NCBI RefSeq assembly: GCF_030247195.1
Contig: NC_080671.1
Location: 301,270,504-301,334,503, forward strand
Length of the DNA: 64,000 bases
DNA from: Topomyia yanbarensis
Taxonomy: Eukaryota; Arthropoda; Insecta; Diptera; Culicidae
Direction: 5' to 3'
Part shown: piece by piece, positions 42,346 through 54,349 of the stretch
Position numbering within the stretch: the first letter of the stretch is position 1
How the letters are laid out: the number at the start of each line of letters is the position of its first letter
Notes under the pieces: model-generated
Told to the model about the DNA's origin: nothing
The model's database searches: none
Seen by the model: the letters and a program-made list of their open reading frames with translations, nothing else
Program-made: the position numbers and the translations under genes

Positions 42346-45300
42346 TCTAACCAACCTTATAGGCACGATGAGGGTTAAATAATCAAAATAAAATAATAAT
42401 TAAAACATATTGTAAAAAAGAAAGATCTCACTAAATTGTCTGCTTCCTAGAATCCTTGATCCAATAATGAACGTCGTCTCTCTCTGGTCGTCAATGATAC
42501 TGTATGGTACTATGGTTCTCCTTTCATTCCAGGAGTTGGTGTTCAAGGGTTTACATTTAATTACTAGACACAGTACCATTCATCATTCGTTCAATGGTGA
42601 CAATCATTTTCAGCGACATGCAGTGATCCTGACTCTTGGTATTTTGATTCTTGGGGAGGAACGCTTCTGACACCAAAAACCTTCCGCAACTAGTCCGACT
42701 GATCCAGGAAACTGGTATCCCTGAGCAAACCGTCCCAGGATGGCTACAGGTAACTGCTCAAAGTGGTTTCTCTACTGCCGGCTTCCGTCAACCATAACTG
42801 CAAACTCAGTTCAACCAATGATTTGGCAATTCTCAGCCTTCACACAATGAATAAATGCTTTTCAAAACAGCAAGGACTGAATTTTATAAATGAAAAATAC
42901 GTGACAGGTTGTTGCTTTATTGTACAATTACTATACAATCACAGTCAAAATTATGGTTCTGCTTTCCAGTTTACTACAAACGACCTATTTCTAGAACACT
43001 GATGGTCAGAATTATTGATGTGAGCTCGTCCGTTTTTAATAGTTCATTTCCTGAGCAGGTGAATCTCGTAACAATTGAGAATAAGAAAATTCGTATAGTT
43101 CATTATCTACATGATTCTTCTGTAAAATCTAATATCAAGGCTTGGTACTTCGTTGCGAGATTTAAAAAAATATATCAGTCAGTTAGTAGACTAGTTTACT
43201 AATTAAATATTAATAACAGAAACTTTACTTAGGCACGTCAAAGTTTGTTTATTTTTCTGGTTTAAAATGCATTGTTTTGCCTTTTTCATATAAAGAAAGG
43301 CTATGCAATCACTCCAAAAATCATTTTCCAAACCGAGATCGCCAAATGTCTGTGTGTATGTATGTATGTGTGCGTCAAATAATGTCACTCAATTTTCTCA
43401 GAGATGGCTGAACCGATTTGCATAAACTCAGTTTCAAATGAACGGTATAACGCTCCCATAAGACGCTATTGAATTTTTAGTTGATCGGACTTGCGGTTCT
43501 GGAGTTACTGGTTGATGAGTGTGGTCACACAGCAAATTCCCATATAAACTGGTAACCTCATGATGTCCGAATAATGTAATACTTATTCAAATACGTTCAA
43601 CATTACTTGGATTCGCGAGTTTAGACCACTAATGACCAATTCATTATTAATTCGTCAAACGGTCATTAGTCTGCTGCAGAGTGGAATTTCATGAAAAATA
43701 TGCGTTAATGTAAATTTTTACCCTTCGTAGAAGTAATTTCAATTGTTTTCTGCTTTGTAATTATAGTAAATTAAGAGAAACCATCAACATAAAAGTTTGT
43801 TTACAAATCTTGTTCGCCCTTTTGGAAATTTAATATGGAATTGAAGTAGTTTTGACCACATTGGTCACCTATGACGGATCTGGATGCCCCTGGGAACTTG
43901 CCAAGTTCCCGAGTTAATGTCACACCTATTTCCCAGCAAATTCTAAACCGATGTTTACAAACTTGATTTCAAATGAAATATATAATAGTCCCAATGACTG
44001 CTATTGAATTTCATTCAGTTCTGATGGTTGGTTCCGGGGTTACAGGTTGGTAATTGCGGTCACATAGGAATTTATCATATAAACCGGTACAATTGTTACC
44101 TCATAGGTTTAAAATCTATTGAAATAAACATCAATATACTTCGATTCGCAGGCCTAGATCACTGATGGCGATTCAAAAATTATTGGAATGTATTGTCCAC
44201 TATCGATAATTCCGGAAGTCCCGGGGCTCCAGGCAAATTCCAGATCTAAAGACACTTCGGTGATGACAGCCAAATTTCACTAACCTAGTCTCAAATGGAA
44301 GGTATAATATGTTCGGTTTTGAACCATCCATCTACCCCGCCCCACTATGGGGTAACTAGGACGAAAACCTGGACAAAATTATTTTCTGCTGTTCTATATA
44401 TTATATTGCAATTATAATTCAAGAGACGCTTAAATATTTGATCTTGAGCACATTTTTCAAAATAAAACCACCTAACAGTGTGAAATTTGTTTTCTTCTAA
44501 TATTTCTTCAAAAACTCAATCTAAATGAAACCATTGTGAATGGTGGCTATAGTATCATTCGAAGGACGATTTTCTAACAAATATAATTTTCTAGATTATA
44601 TTTGTTCATTGGAGACAATACATAAATTACCTTGTTTTATTGATGATCATTCCATTGTTATGTTATTTTTCTCAAAGCAAAAAGTAATATTTTGAAAGGA
44701 GACGATAGTTAACTGATTACTACAGAAACTGCTGCTTTGTATGCATGCATTCAATATTGTTTGAAGATTGAGGTGTGGATGTAAATGACTGCCCAAAGAA
44801 AATATTTGTGTCGACATAGATGAAAAATTAGTAGGAGAATCTCATTCTCTTGGTAAATAGTAAATTCAAGAAAAAAAACACTTTCAGTTTATCAACTATG
44901 AACAAAAGCAATAAAAAACTTTTTTCGGAAGTGCTACTGACTCTTTGTTCCTCATCTACAAGTTCTACCGCTGGTTTGAAAAGGTGAGGAGGGAAGTAAG
45001 GGTTTGTCATCGAAAATTTATGACTATTATAAACGGTAAACAATTTACGAAACTGATAAGAAATCTTAGCAGGCGGTCCAGTTAAATAAGACTTATAGTT
45101 GCTTATAATGTTTGATAAAAAGCACAAAAATTATGTAAAAACTACAATTTTCAAATTGCTCTCAAACCAACGGTCGGACGCGGTCGGATGAGTATCCACT
45201 TGCGATGGACTGACAATAGCCGATAGTTTCGAATGCTTTCAACCTTTTATCTTAATTCGACTTAATTTGCTAACTTTTTCAATTGCGAAATAGTACTAAA

Positions 45301-46806
45301 ATCACAAAACAAACAATTACCTTTTTTGTCAAAACAAAATAGTTTGACTTTTTTATTTTGATATATCCAGCATTAGAGTAGTTAGAATAGGTCATTAGCA
45401 ATGTTTCCTAGTATAATAATACTACATTGATTGTATTGTTCAATTTCAGTAGAAAGTGTTTCCTATTGCCTGATTTAGTAGAAAAAAGTGTTTATTTTTA
45501 ATAATGTTTGACCGTGTGTCACAAATTTAGACCAATGTTTTTAGTTATTAATTCAATGGTACACGATGTAGAAAATATTTGAAGAATGTTTAAAAAATAT
45601 AGTTTGATTAAAAAGTTAGAATTTTTTTTCCCTATTTTGTCCAACTTTTTGTTCTAGCCACCCCATAGTGCGCCCCCCCAGCCCTCTCAGCCCCCAGCCC
45701 TCTCTCACCTCCATCCTCTCAGACCAACCTACCACATGCATTCCCTTCATCCACCCCGTATACTACAATAAGTTAGATGATTACCGATTCATCCTCCCTC
45801 TCCCGCTAATTATATCCCTTCCCTTCTCCACCATGAAGTTAACATGAAGACACTCACGCTGATTAAGCTACATAAATATTACATTTTTGTTTGTTTCAAG
45901 TGTGTGAGTATCGGCCTGTTGATTATCAGGTTCGTGATAGCCAACCTAATCCCGGCCCAGAGGACCGAATGTCATATGCCATTCGACTCAGTTCGTCGAG
46001 ATCGGAAAATGTGTGTGTGTGTATGTGGAAAAAATGTCACCTCTGTTTCTCAGAGATGGCTGGACTGATTTGCACAAACCTAGTCCCAATTGAAAAGTAC
46101 AACCTTCGCATTGCATGAAAGGTACAACCACACAGCAAATTCCCATATGAACTGAAATAAAAAATTCTCAAAGGGGGGATTAAGGGAAAATTTCAAAATC
46201 GAATTTGCATTTTTGAAGCCAAAAAATGCATGAAACGTTGAGATTTGATGAAATTCCAAAAAAAAAAAATTACTTTTTTGGACTTTGGCATTCTCATTCA
46301 GAAAGGTTATGCAATCACTAAAAATCGTGAACCTAATTTTTTGACCTATAAAGGCTTAGGTAAGAGTATGCAATGAGGGGTTGCTACTTTAAATTTAAAA
46401 CTAGTTTTCAATTTCTTAACAAGTTGAAAATTTTCGGCACGGTCCGGACCACCGGATCTTCCTCATTGATCCGCCGCTGGTTTCAAGCGATGTTTCAGTG
46501 TCGACACATAGAATCTCAAGATCTTGCCTGTCGATCCATGTATGTATGTTCAAATCGTATTGAATATGTAATAAACATTTTCACCATTGTATTGAACATA
46601 ACCAGCCATGGGATCGTAGTTTGGACAAATGAGAAAGGCATAATTGCACCACTAGGTGGATTAAAACAGGTTTTTTTTGTTTTTGAATTCAGAAATAATT
46701 CTATTGACAGTATTTTCAATTCTGGCACGATTTTCATGAATAGGTATTTTTAACGCTTTTTGTTGTAACTGTTCTGCGAAAAATAATGGGTAAAACATAC
46801 CCAGTA
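42346..46806. other. Copy B equivalents of 32207-36685
   Basis: Same content as copy A: unrecognised short frames, the iterated CAGAGATGGCTG repeat (about 43260-44140), the CAAAAGGGCGAA MITE (about 43646-43845), the CACTATGGGG element (44343-45670) and the C-rich tract (45660-45840). Small indels distinguish it, such as loss of about ten bases near 45852. Confidence 0.7.
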
Positions 46807-47454
46807 GACCGGCAACAATTTTGACTTTTTTCGGAACACTGCTAATTCAAATGGTAATTGGATGCAAAAATCATATGAAAAATATGAGCTTTTTCCGATA
46901 GCTCTAGTTCACTCACAAGAGGTTTCAAGTTTCTATAGTAATATATATGGAATCTCGAAAATAAAAACTTAAATTCCAATAAAAACTTTCATAGTAACTA
47001 TGCATGCCTCAAAACTAACGGTCGCATAGTTTATTTCATAACGAATAGATTTGTTGAAGATCGCATATTGATTGGAGGTTCCCCGACAAAGTTGTTTAAC
47101 TTTGAAGACCAACCAATTTTTTTGAAATTTCCTATTTTAGGCATGTGCGAGAAAGAGAGGCAACACATAACTTTATATGAGAATATATTTATACTGCAAA
47201 ACCGGATCAATATTGATTCTTACACCTTAAGCTATATTTCTGCAGATTTTGGGATGCACAAGATGATAGTGGCATTTTGTACTGAATTTATTGTTTCAAT
47301 TGCCTATTTTTCATATATTTTCACATACAAACTTGAAAACTCTTGTGAGTAAATTAGAGTTTTCGAATAAAGCTCATATTTTGCAAGTGGTATGTGAAGC
47401 CAATTACCGTTCGATTTAACAGTGTTCCGAAAAAAGTCAAAATTGTTGCCGGTC
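46807..47454. mobile_element. 648-bp TA MITE, copy B
   Basis: Copy of 36686-37333 with the same GACCGGCAACAATTTTGACT ends and TA flanks. Confidence 0.88.
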
Positions 47455-48383
47455 TAATACCCAGGTTGACGTACAAGGTCTGTATTCATTTATGGGTACA
47501 AACCCTTTACCCATTTCATAGGTTATTCCACTATTGAAAATGCGTAGTTTTCTACGCATTAATGGGTACACGGAAACGAAAAACTACCTAAAATTGAGTT
47601 CCTTTGACTCAATCTCGTGGTATCGTGGCGGAACTTAAAATTAGGTAAACCGTGTTGAAGGTAGTTTCCATTTAACCACACACAAAAAAATAATGAAATT
47701 TAAACGACATGTAAATCAATACGAATGTAAACATGCAAAGATTGAATCAAAACTTCTGATTGAAAATTACGTTAAAATCAATGCACTCGATTGGAGCATC
47801 AAAAAGCATACAATTTTACACTTTCATTCGTGTAATATTACATGTCATTCATTTTACAGCAATAAGCGTGTGAAAAATACATTAAAGTGCATTGGTTTTC
47901 CGTTTGAAGGAGCTGTAATTTTCAATATACGTGTAGAATTATAATAAAATTCGTTGAAGAAAGCACGACAAGTTGTGTGGATTTTTGGTGGAACTTAATT
48001 TAACATTTATGTTCATGCTCCAAATATGTGCATGAAAATAAACTTAAAATTACAAAATATTTTTTTCTGTGCACGGCAAAAATTACAACTCATTGATAGG
48101 TTTTTTATACGCAAATTTAAGTTGAATTTACCTAATTTTGAGTTCACCCCAAACAACTCAAAAGTACTTTCCTCCACGGAAGACCTCGACTGAGTCGAAT
48201 CTCTCTTTTTGTTTTTGACAACACTAATAAGTGCGAAAGCGACGCACAACTCAAAAGTACGTTAAAAGAACTTATTCTGCAGGTTGTTTTATTTAACCGT
48301 GTACTTTATTTTATCAGTGCAGTTTAGTATTGAGCTGTCACTCTGACGGTGAACCGAGTTCATCGCATTTAGATGGTACAGTC

Positions 48384-48806
48384 CAAAGAGAATAGGGAAA
48401 GAGACGAATAGTGTGAAACCAAAAATACCTTATTGAGCAGACCAATCGTGCAATGTAAATAAACATTGCTCATTCCTGAGTTAGAGGAGATAAGTATTGT
48501 ACATCTATCAAAAAAGAAATTTGAATTTTCGTCAGAATTTAGTTCAATCGTGATTGTAAGGTGCATTCTAGAGTATATGTATGAGTAAAACAAGTTTTAG
48601 AATTATTTCATCTCTTTGTTTCGAAATGCACATCTTTTGATAAACAAATCCAACGATCGACGTACGGTTTGTTTTCAAAATATAATAGGAGTCATTTAAA
48701 GTGCTGCCTGTGGAAGCAGTTGCCAAAATTAAAAAAAAGTGTTAAAATCATCATAAAGGGAGTGTTGCCGTTTTGACTGATTTTCACTCTTTCCCTATTC
48801 TCTTTG
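48384..48806. mobile_element. 423-bp H1 hAT-like MITE, copy B, TSD GTACAGTC
   Basis: Full element with GTACAGTC at 48376-48383 and 48807-48814. The duplicated octamer includes the first bases (TA CAGTC) of the adjacent pogo-type MITE, so it inserted into the very end of that element. Confidence 0.9.
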
Positions 48807-48809
48807 GTA

Positions 48810-49062
48810 CAGTCGTGTTTCGCTGGTTGGACACTTTAACTGGCCCGCTTTTTAGCTGGACCTCCGCTAGTTGGACCGTTGCCCAACAAAAAAGCATCTG
48901 ATTGTCAAAATCTCATGTCAAATTGATTTTGATAATCTATCTAACAATCTTTTACGTGACTAATGTCTTTGGAGAGTTTTTGACATTTTTCAGTCGGTCC
49001 AACTAGCGAATTAAATTCGTTAGTTGGACATAGGCAGTGGCCCAACCAACGAATCAGGACTG
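48810..49062. mobile_element. 253-bp pogo-type MITE, TSD TA, copy B
   Basis: Ends CAGTCGTGTTTCGCTGGTTG and CCAACGAATCAGGACTG are imperfect inverted repeats with TA outside. The CAGTC..G.TTCG.TGGTTGGAC shape is that of pogo/Tigger termini. Further inverted TAGTTGGAC motifs lie inside. Confidence 0.82.
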
Positions 49063-49267
49063 TACATGGGAAACCTTTGACCACTCTTTCTTGAGTTTAT
49101 CTTTGTTAAAACTGCATCGCAAAGTACCAAAAATACCACATGGTATTATGATCATATTGTCACTAATTATATAAACTTCTGAATTGGAATGCTTGTAGTA
49201 ACAAAATATTCAATTCGAATGCACTATAGCAACGAAAAATTAACTTATGCTTTATTCATTCATAATA

Positions 49268-49686
49268 CAATGAAGACCCGTTTTTATCAGCCTCTTGGTG
49301 AATTTTAGGCTGATAAAGCCGGGACATTGATAAAATCGGGACATATATTTTTCATTCTTTTTAAGAAACTCTTAGCTCTTAGAACCTTCTTCTTTAGTCC
49401 CTAGATATCTCCTCATAGCCTTTTCTGATTATTACGCATGAACTTCCCTTAAGGGGATCCAACAGCGCAAAATTTAAAAAAAAAATATTTTTTTCATATT
49501 TCGGATCTCTAAGATAAGAAAAATATGCTCAGGAAAGGATTTACTCGAATTCAATTTGGATCGACTGCTAGAGGCCATCAAACTGCCAACTATCAATTTT
49601 CATATGATGATGATAAAATAGGGTCAAAAAGCTGATAAAATCGGGGGTAGATAAAATCGGGGGCTGATAAAATCGGATCTTCACTG
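49268..49686. mobile_element. 419-bp TA MITE with ATAAAATCGG repeats, copy B
   Basis: Ends CAATGAAGACCCGTTTTTAT and AAAATCGGATCTTCACTG are inverted with TA on each side. GATAAAATCGGG occurs several times near both ends, like subterminal binding sites. No coding capacity. Confidence 0.8.
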
Positions 49687-49689
49687 TAT

Positions 49690-50118
49690 GTTCAAATAAA
49701 TTATGAAAAACAAATCACAGCAAATATTTCGCTTTTTATTTTTTTCAAAATCTGACATCAAACGCACAAACAATAGCTCGTCAAATTTTCGTGAAATTTT
49801 CGTAGCATTACGCGAACAAATCAATTACAGCAAAAGTTTTATAAGTCTGTATCGATTGTGATTTGAATTCGAGTAGAAAATATTTTTTTTTGTCGAATAT
49901 GATTATTTTTGCCTCGATTACTCCTACAAGAGGTTCTTAATTATGTACCTTCCGCCCTGTAGATTCATTTTTCAAATAATATCAACTGTTTTTTGAAATA
50001 CCAGACTTCATTTAACCCACTGAAAATAAATCAGTAACTCACCATACATACATAGTTTGCCATACAATGGTTTACCAGAAACGTTTCATTGCTAGTGTGC
50101 TACAAATCTATCTGTGCA
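49690..50118. other. Unassigned spacer, copy B
   Basis: AT-rich, no feature recognised; identical apart from a few bases to 53919-54347 in copy C. Confidence 0.4.
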
Positions 50119-50120
50119 TA

Positions 50121-50444
50121 AAGAGCGAACACGAAATTATTGCGACACATTCGACAGGGCATAACTTTTTTACCATTGGGTAGAAATCAACAAAATTTTG
50201 CCCACTTTCTCATTGATGTGTATTGTTTACATGCTGTCAAACTCGAAGTCGTGTTTTTCGATTCAACGAAAATGGAGGTGAACCAACGCGAGTCGAGAAA
50301 ACAAATTCTTTCCAAACACCTGGAATTTCCTGATCTGTTGCACCGGCAGTTGGGAAAAATGTTGAACATTCATCATTCAACCGTCTCCAGTGTGTTGAAG
50401 CGGTTCTAGGAGCGGTTGACGTTGGTCCACGGCAAAGGAGCTGG
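50121..50444 (+). mobile_element. 5' fragment of ITmD37E transposon cut at B/C junction
   Basis: Starts with the left terminal repeat AAGAGCGAACACGAAATTAT after TA and carries the N-terminal transposase codons (from ATG 50272) up to the in-frame TAG near 50407, then ends at 50444 (GCTGGA), where it is joined to TGAAACGTTGAG of copy C. It has the same host flank as the full copy at 54350, so it is a duplicate, not a separate insertion. Confidence 0.9.
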
Positions 50445-51036
50445 ATGAAACGTTGAGATTTGATGAAATTCAAAAAAAAAAAAAAAAATTGACAAAAAAT
50501 TACTTTTTTGGACTTTGGCATTCTCATTCAGAAAGGTTATGCAATCACTAAAAATCGTGAACCTAATTTTTTGACCTATAAAGGCTTAGGTAAGAGTATG
50601 CAATGAGGGGTTGCTACTTTAAATTTAAAACTAGTTTTCAATTTCTTAACAAGTTGAAAATTTTCGGCACGGTCCGGACCACCGGATCTTCCTCATTGAT
50701 CCGCCGCTGGTTTCAAGCGATGTTTCAGTATCGACACATAGAATCTCAAGATCTTGCCTGTCGATCCATGTATGTATGTTCAAATCGTATTGAATATGTA
50801 ATAAACATTTTCACCATTGTATTGAACATAACCAGCCATGGGATCGTAGTTTGGACAAATGAGAAAGGCATAATTGCACCACTAGGTGGATTAAAACAGG
50901 TTTTTTTTGTTTTTGAATTCAGAAATAATTCTATTGACAGTATTTTCAATTCTGGCACGATTTTCATGAATAGGTATTTTTAACGCTTTTTGTTGTAACT
51001 GTTCTGCGAAAAATAATGGGTAAAACATACCCAGTA

Positions 51037-51684
51037 GACCGGCAACAATTTTGACTTTTTTCGGAACACTGCTAATTCAAATGGTAATTGGATGCAAAAA
51101 TCATATGAAAAATATGAGCTTTTTCCGATAGCTCTAGTTCACTCACAAGAGGTTTCAAGTTTCTATAGTAATATATATGGAATCTCGAAAATAAAAACTT
51201 AAATTCCAATAAAAACTTTCATAGTAACTATGCATGCCTCAAAACTAACGGTCGCATAGTTTATTTCATAACGAATAGATTTGTTGAAGATCGCATATTG
51301 ATTGGAGGTTCCCCGACAAAGTTGTTTAACTTTGAAGACCAACCAATTTTTTTGAAATTTCCTATTTTAGGCATGTGCAAGAAAGAGAGGCAACACATAA
51401 CTTTATATGAGAATATCTTTATACTGCAAAACCGGATCAATATTGATTCTTACACCTTAAGCTATATTTCTGCAGATTTTGGGATGCACAAGATGATAGT
51501 GGCATTTTGTACTGAATTTATTGTTTCAATTGCCTATTTTTCATATATTTTCACATACAAACTTGAAAACTCTTGTGAGTAAATTAGAGTTTTCGAATAA
51601 AGCTCATATTTTGCAAGTGGTATGTGAAGCCAATTACCGTTCGATTTAACAGTGTTCCGAAAAAAGTCAAAATTGTTGCCGGTC
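51037..51684. mobile_element. 648-bp TA MITE, copy C
   Basis: Third copy of 36686-37333; same ends and TA flanks. Confidence 0.88.
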
Positions 51685-52613
51685 TAATACCCAGGTTGAC
51701 GTACAAGGTCTGTATTCATTTATGGGTACAAACCCTTTACCCATTTCATAGGTTATTCCACTATTGAAAATGCGTAGTTTTCTACGCATTAATGGGTACA
51801 CGGAAACGAAAAACTACCTAAAATTGAGTTCCTTTGACTCAATCTCGTGGTATCGTGGGGGAACTTAAAATTAGGTAAACCGTGTTGAAGGTAGTTTCCA
51901 TTTAACCACACACAAAAAAATAATGAAATTTAAACGACATGTAAATCAATACGAATGTAAACATGCAAAGATTGAATCAAAACTTCTGATTGAAAATTAC
52001 GTTAAAATCAATGCACTCGATTGGAGCATCAAAAAGCATACAATTTTACACTTTCATTCGTGTAATATTACATGTCATTCATTTTACAGCAATAAGCGTG
52101 TGAAAAATACATTAAAGTGCATTGGTTTTCCGTTTGAAGGAGCTGTAATTTTCAATATACGTGTAGAATTATAATAAAATTCGTTGAAGAAAGCACGACA
52201 AGTTGTGTGGATTTTTGGTGGAACTTAATTTTACATTTATGTTCATGCTCCAAATATGTGCATGAAAATAAACTTAAAATTACAAAATATTTTTTTCTGT
52301 GCACGGCAAAAATTACAACTCATTGATAGGTTTTTTATACTCAAATTTAAGTTGAATTTACCTAATTTTGAGTTCACCCCAAACAACTCAAAAGTACTTT
52401 CCTCCACGGAAGACCTCGACTGAGTCGAATCTCTCTTTTTGTTTTTGACAACACTAATAAGTGCGAAAGCGACGCACAACTCAGAAGTACGTTAAAAGAA
52501 CTTATTCTGCAGGTTGTTTTATTTAACCGTGTACTTTATTTTATCAGTGCAGTTTAGTATTGAGCTGTCACTCTGACGGTGAACCGAGTTCATCGCATTT
52601 AGATGGTACAGTC

Positions 52614-53036
52614 CAAAGAGAATAGGGAAAGAGACGAATAGTGTGAAACCAAAAATACCTTATTGAGCAGACCAATCGTGCAATGTAAATAAACATTGCT
52701 CATTCCTGAGTTAGAGGAGATAAGTATTGTACATCTATCAAAAAAGAAATTTGAATTTTCGTCAGAATTTAGTTCAATCGTGATTGTAAGGTGCATTCTA
52801 GAGTATATGTATGAGTAAAACAAGTTTTAGAATTATTTCATCTCTTTGTTTCGAAATGCACATCTTTTGATAAACAAATCCAACGATCGACGTACGGTTT
52901 GTTTTCAAAATATAATAGGAGTCATTTAAAGTGCTGCCTGTGGAAGCAGTTGCCAAAATTAAAAAAAAGTGTTAAAATCATCATAAAGGGAGTGTTGCCG
53001 TTTTGACTGATTTTCACTCTTTCCCTATTCTCTTTG
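52614..53036. mobile_element. H1 hAT-like MITE, copy C, TSD GTACAGTC
   Basis: Copy of 48384-48806 with GTACAGTC at 52606-52613 and 53037-53044. Confidence 0.9.
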
Positions 53037-53039
53037 GTA

Positions 53040-53292
53040 CAGTCGTGTTTCGCTGGTTGGACACTTTAACTGGCCCGCTTTTTAGCTGGACCTCCGCTAG
53101 TTGGACCGTTGCCCAACAAAAAAGCATCTGATTGTCAAAATCTCATGTCAAATTGATTTTGATAATCTATCTAACAATCTTTTACGTGACTAATGTCTTT
53201 GGAGAGTTTTTGACATTTTTCAGTCGGTCCAACTAGCGAATTAAATTCGTTAGTTGGACATAGGCAGTGGCCCAACCAACGAATCAGGACTG
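53040..53292. mobile_element. Pogo-type MITE, copy C
   Basis: Copy of 48810-49062, TA flanks. Confidence 0.82.
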
Positions 53293-53497
53293 TACATGGG
53301 AAACCTTTGACCACTCTTTCTTGAGTTTACCTTTGTTAAAACTGCATCGCAAAGTACCAAAAATACCACATGGCATTATGATCATATTGTCACTAATTAT
53401 ATAAACTTCTGAATTGGAATGCTTGTAGTAACAAAATATTCAATTCGAATGCACTATAGCAACGAAAAATTAACTTATGCTTTATTCATTCATAATA

Positions 53498-53915
53498 CAA
53501 TGAAGACCCGTTTTTATCAGCCTCTTGGTGAATTTTAGGCTGATAAAGCCGGGACATTGATAAAATCGGCACATATATTTTTCATTCTTTTTAAGAAACT
53601 CTTAGCTCTTAGAACCTTCTTCTTTAGTCCCTAGATATCTCCTCATAGCCTTTTCTGATTATTACGCATGAACTTCCCTTAAGGGGATCCAACAGCGCAA
53701 AATTTAAAAAAAAATATTTTTTTCATATTTCGGATCTCTAAGATAAGAAAAATATGCTCAGGAAAGGATTTACTCGAATTCAATTTGGATCGACTGCTAG
53801 AGGCCATCAAACTGCCAACTATCAATTTTCATATGATGATGATAAAATAGGGTCAAAAAGCTGATAAAATCGGGGGTAGATAAAATCGGGGGCTGATAAA
53901 ATCGGATCTTCACTG
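53498..53915. mobile_element. ATAAAATCGG TA MITE, copy C
   Basis: Copy of 49268-49686, one base shorter in an A run. Confidence 0.8.
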
Positions 53916-54349
53916 TATGTTCAAATAAATTATGAAAAACAAATCACAGCAAATATTTCGCTTTTTATTTTTTTCAAAATCTGACATCAAACGCACAAAC
54001 AATAGCTCGTCAAATTTTCGTGAAATTTTCGTAGCATTACGCGAACAAATCAATTACAGCAAAAGTTTTATAAGTCTGTATCGATTGTGATTTGAATTCG
54101 AGTAGAAAATATTTTTTTTTGTCGAATATGATTATTTTTGCCTCGATTACTCCTACAAGAGGTTCTTAATTATGTACCTTCCGCCCTGTAGATTCATTTT
54201 TCAAATAATATCAACTGTTTTTTGAAATACCAGACTTCATTTAACCCACTGAAAATAAATCAGTAACTCACCATACATACATAGTTTGCCATACAATGGT
54301 TTACCAGAAACGTTTCATTGCTAGTGTGCTACAAATCTATCTGTGCATA

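Larger units (their letters stand above)
38386..50444. repeat. Segmental duplication copy B
   Basis: It begins inside env at the base equivalent to 29459 and runs past the end of copy A into a stretch shared with copy C, stopping inside a DD37E element at 50444. It is the only copy with the 1208-bp TA insertion (41136-42343). Confidence 0.92.

Noticed and set aside
50140..50409. Separate small HTH gene at 50140 (and 54369)
   Set aside because: Residues before the internal Met are the 5' leader of the DD37E element; the frame is the N-terminus of the broken transposase.
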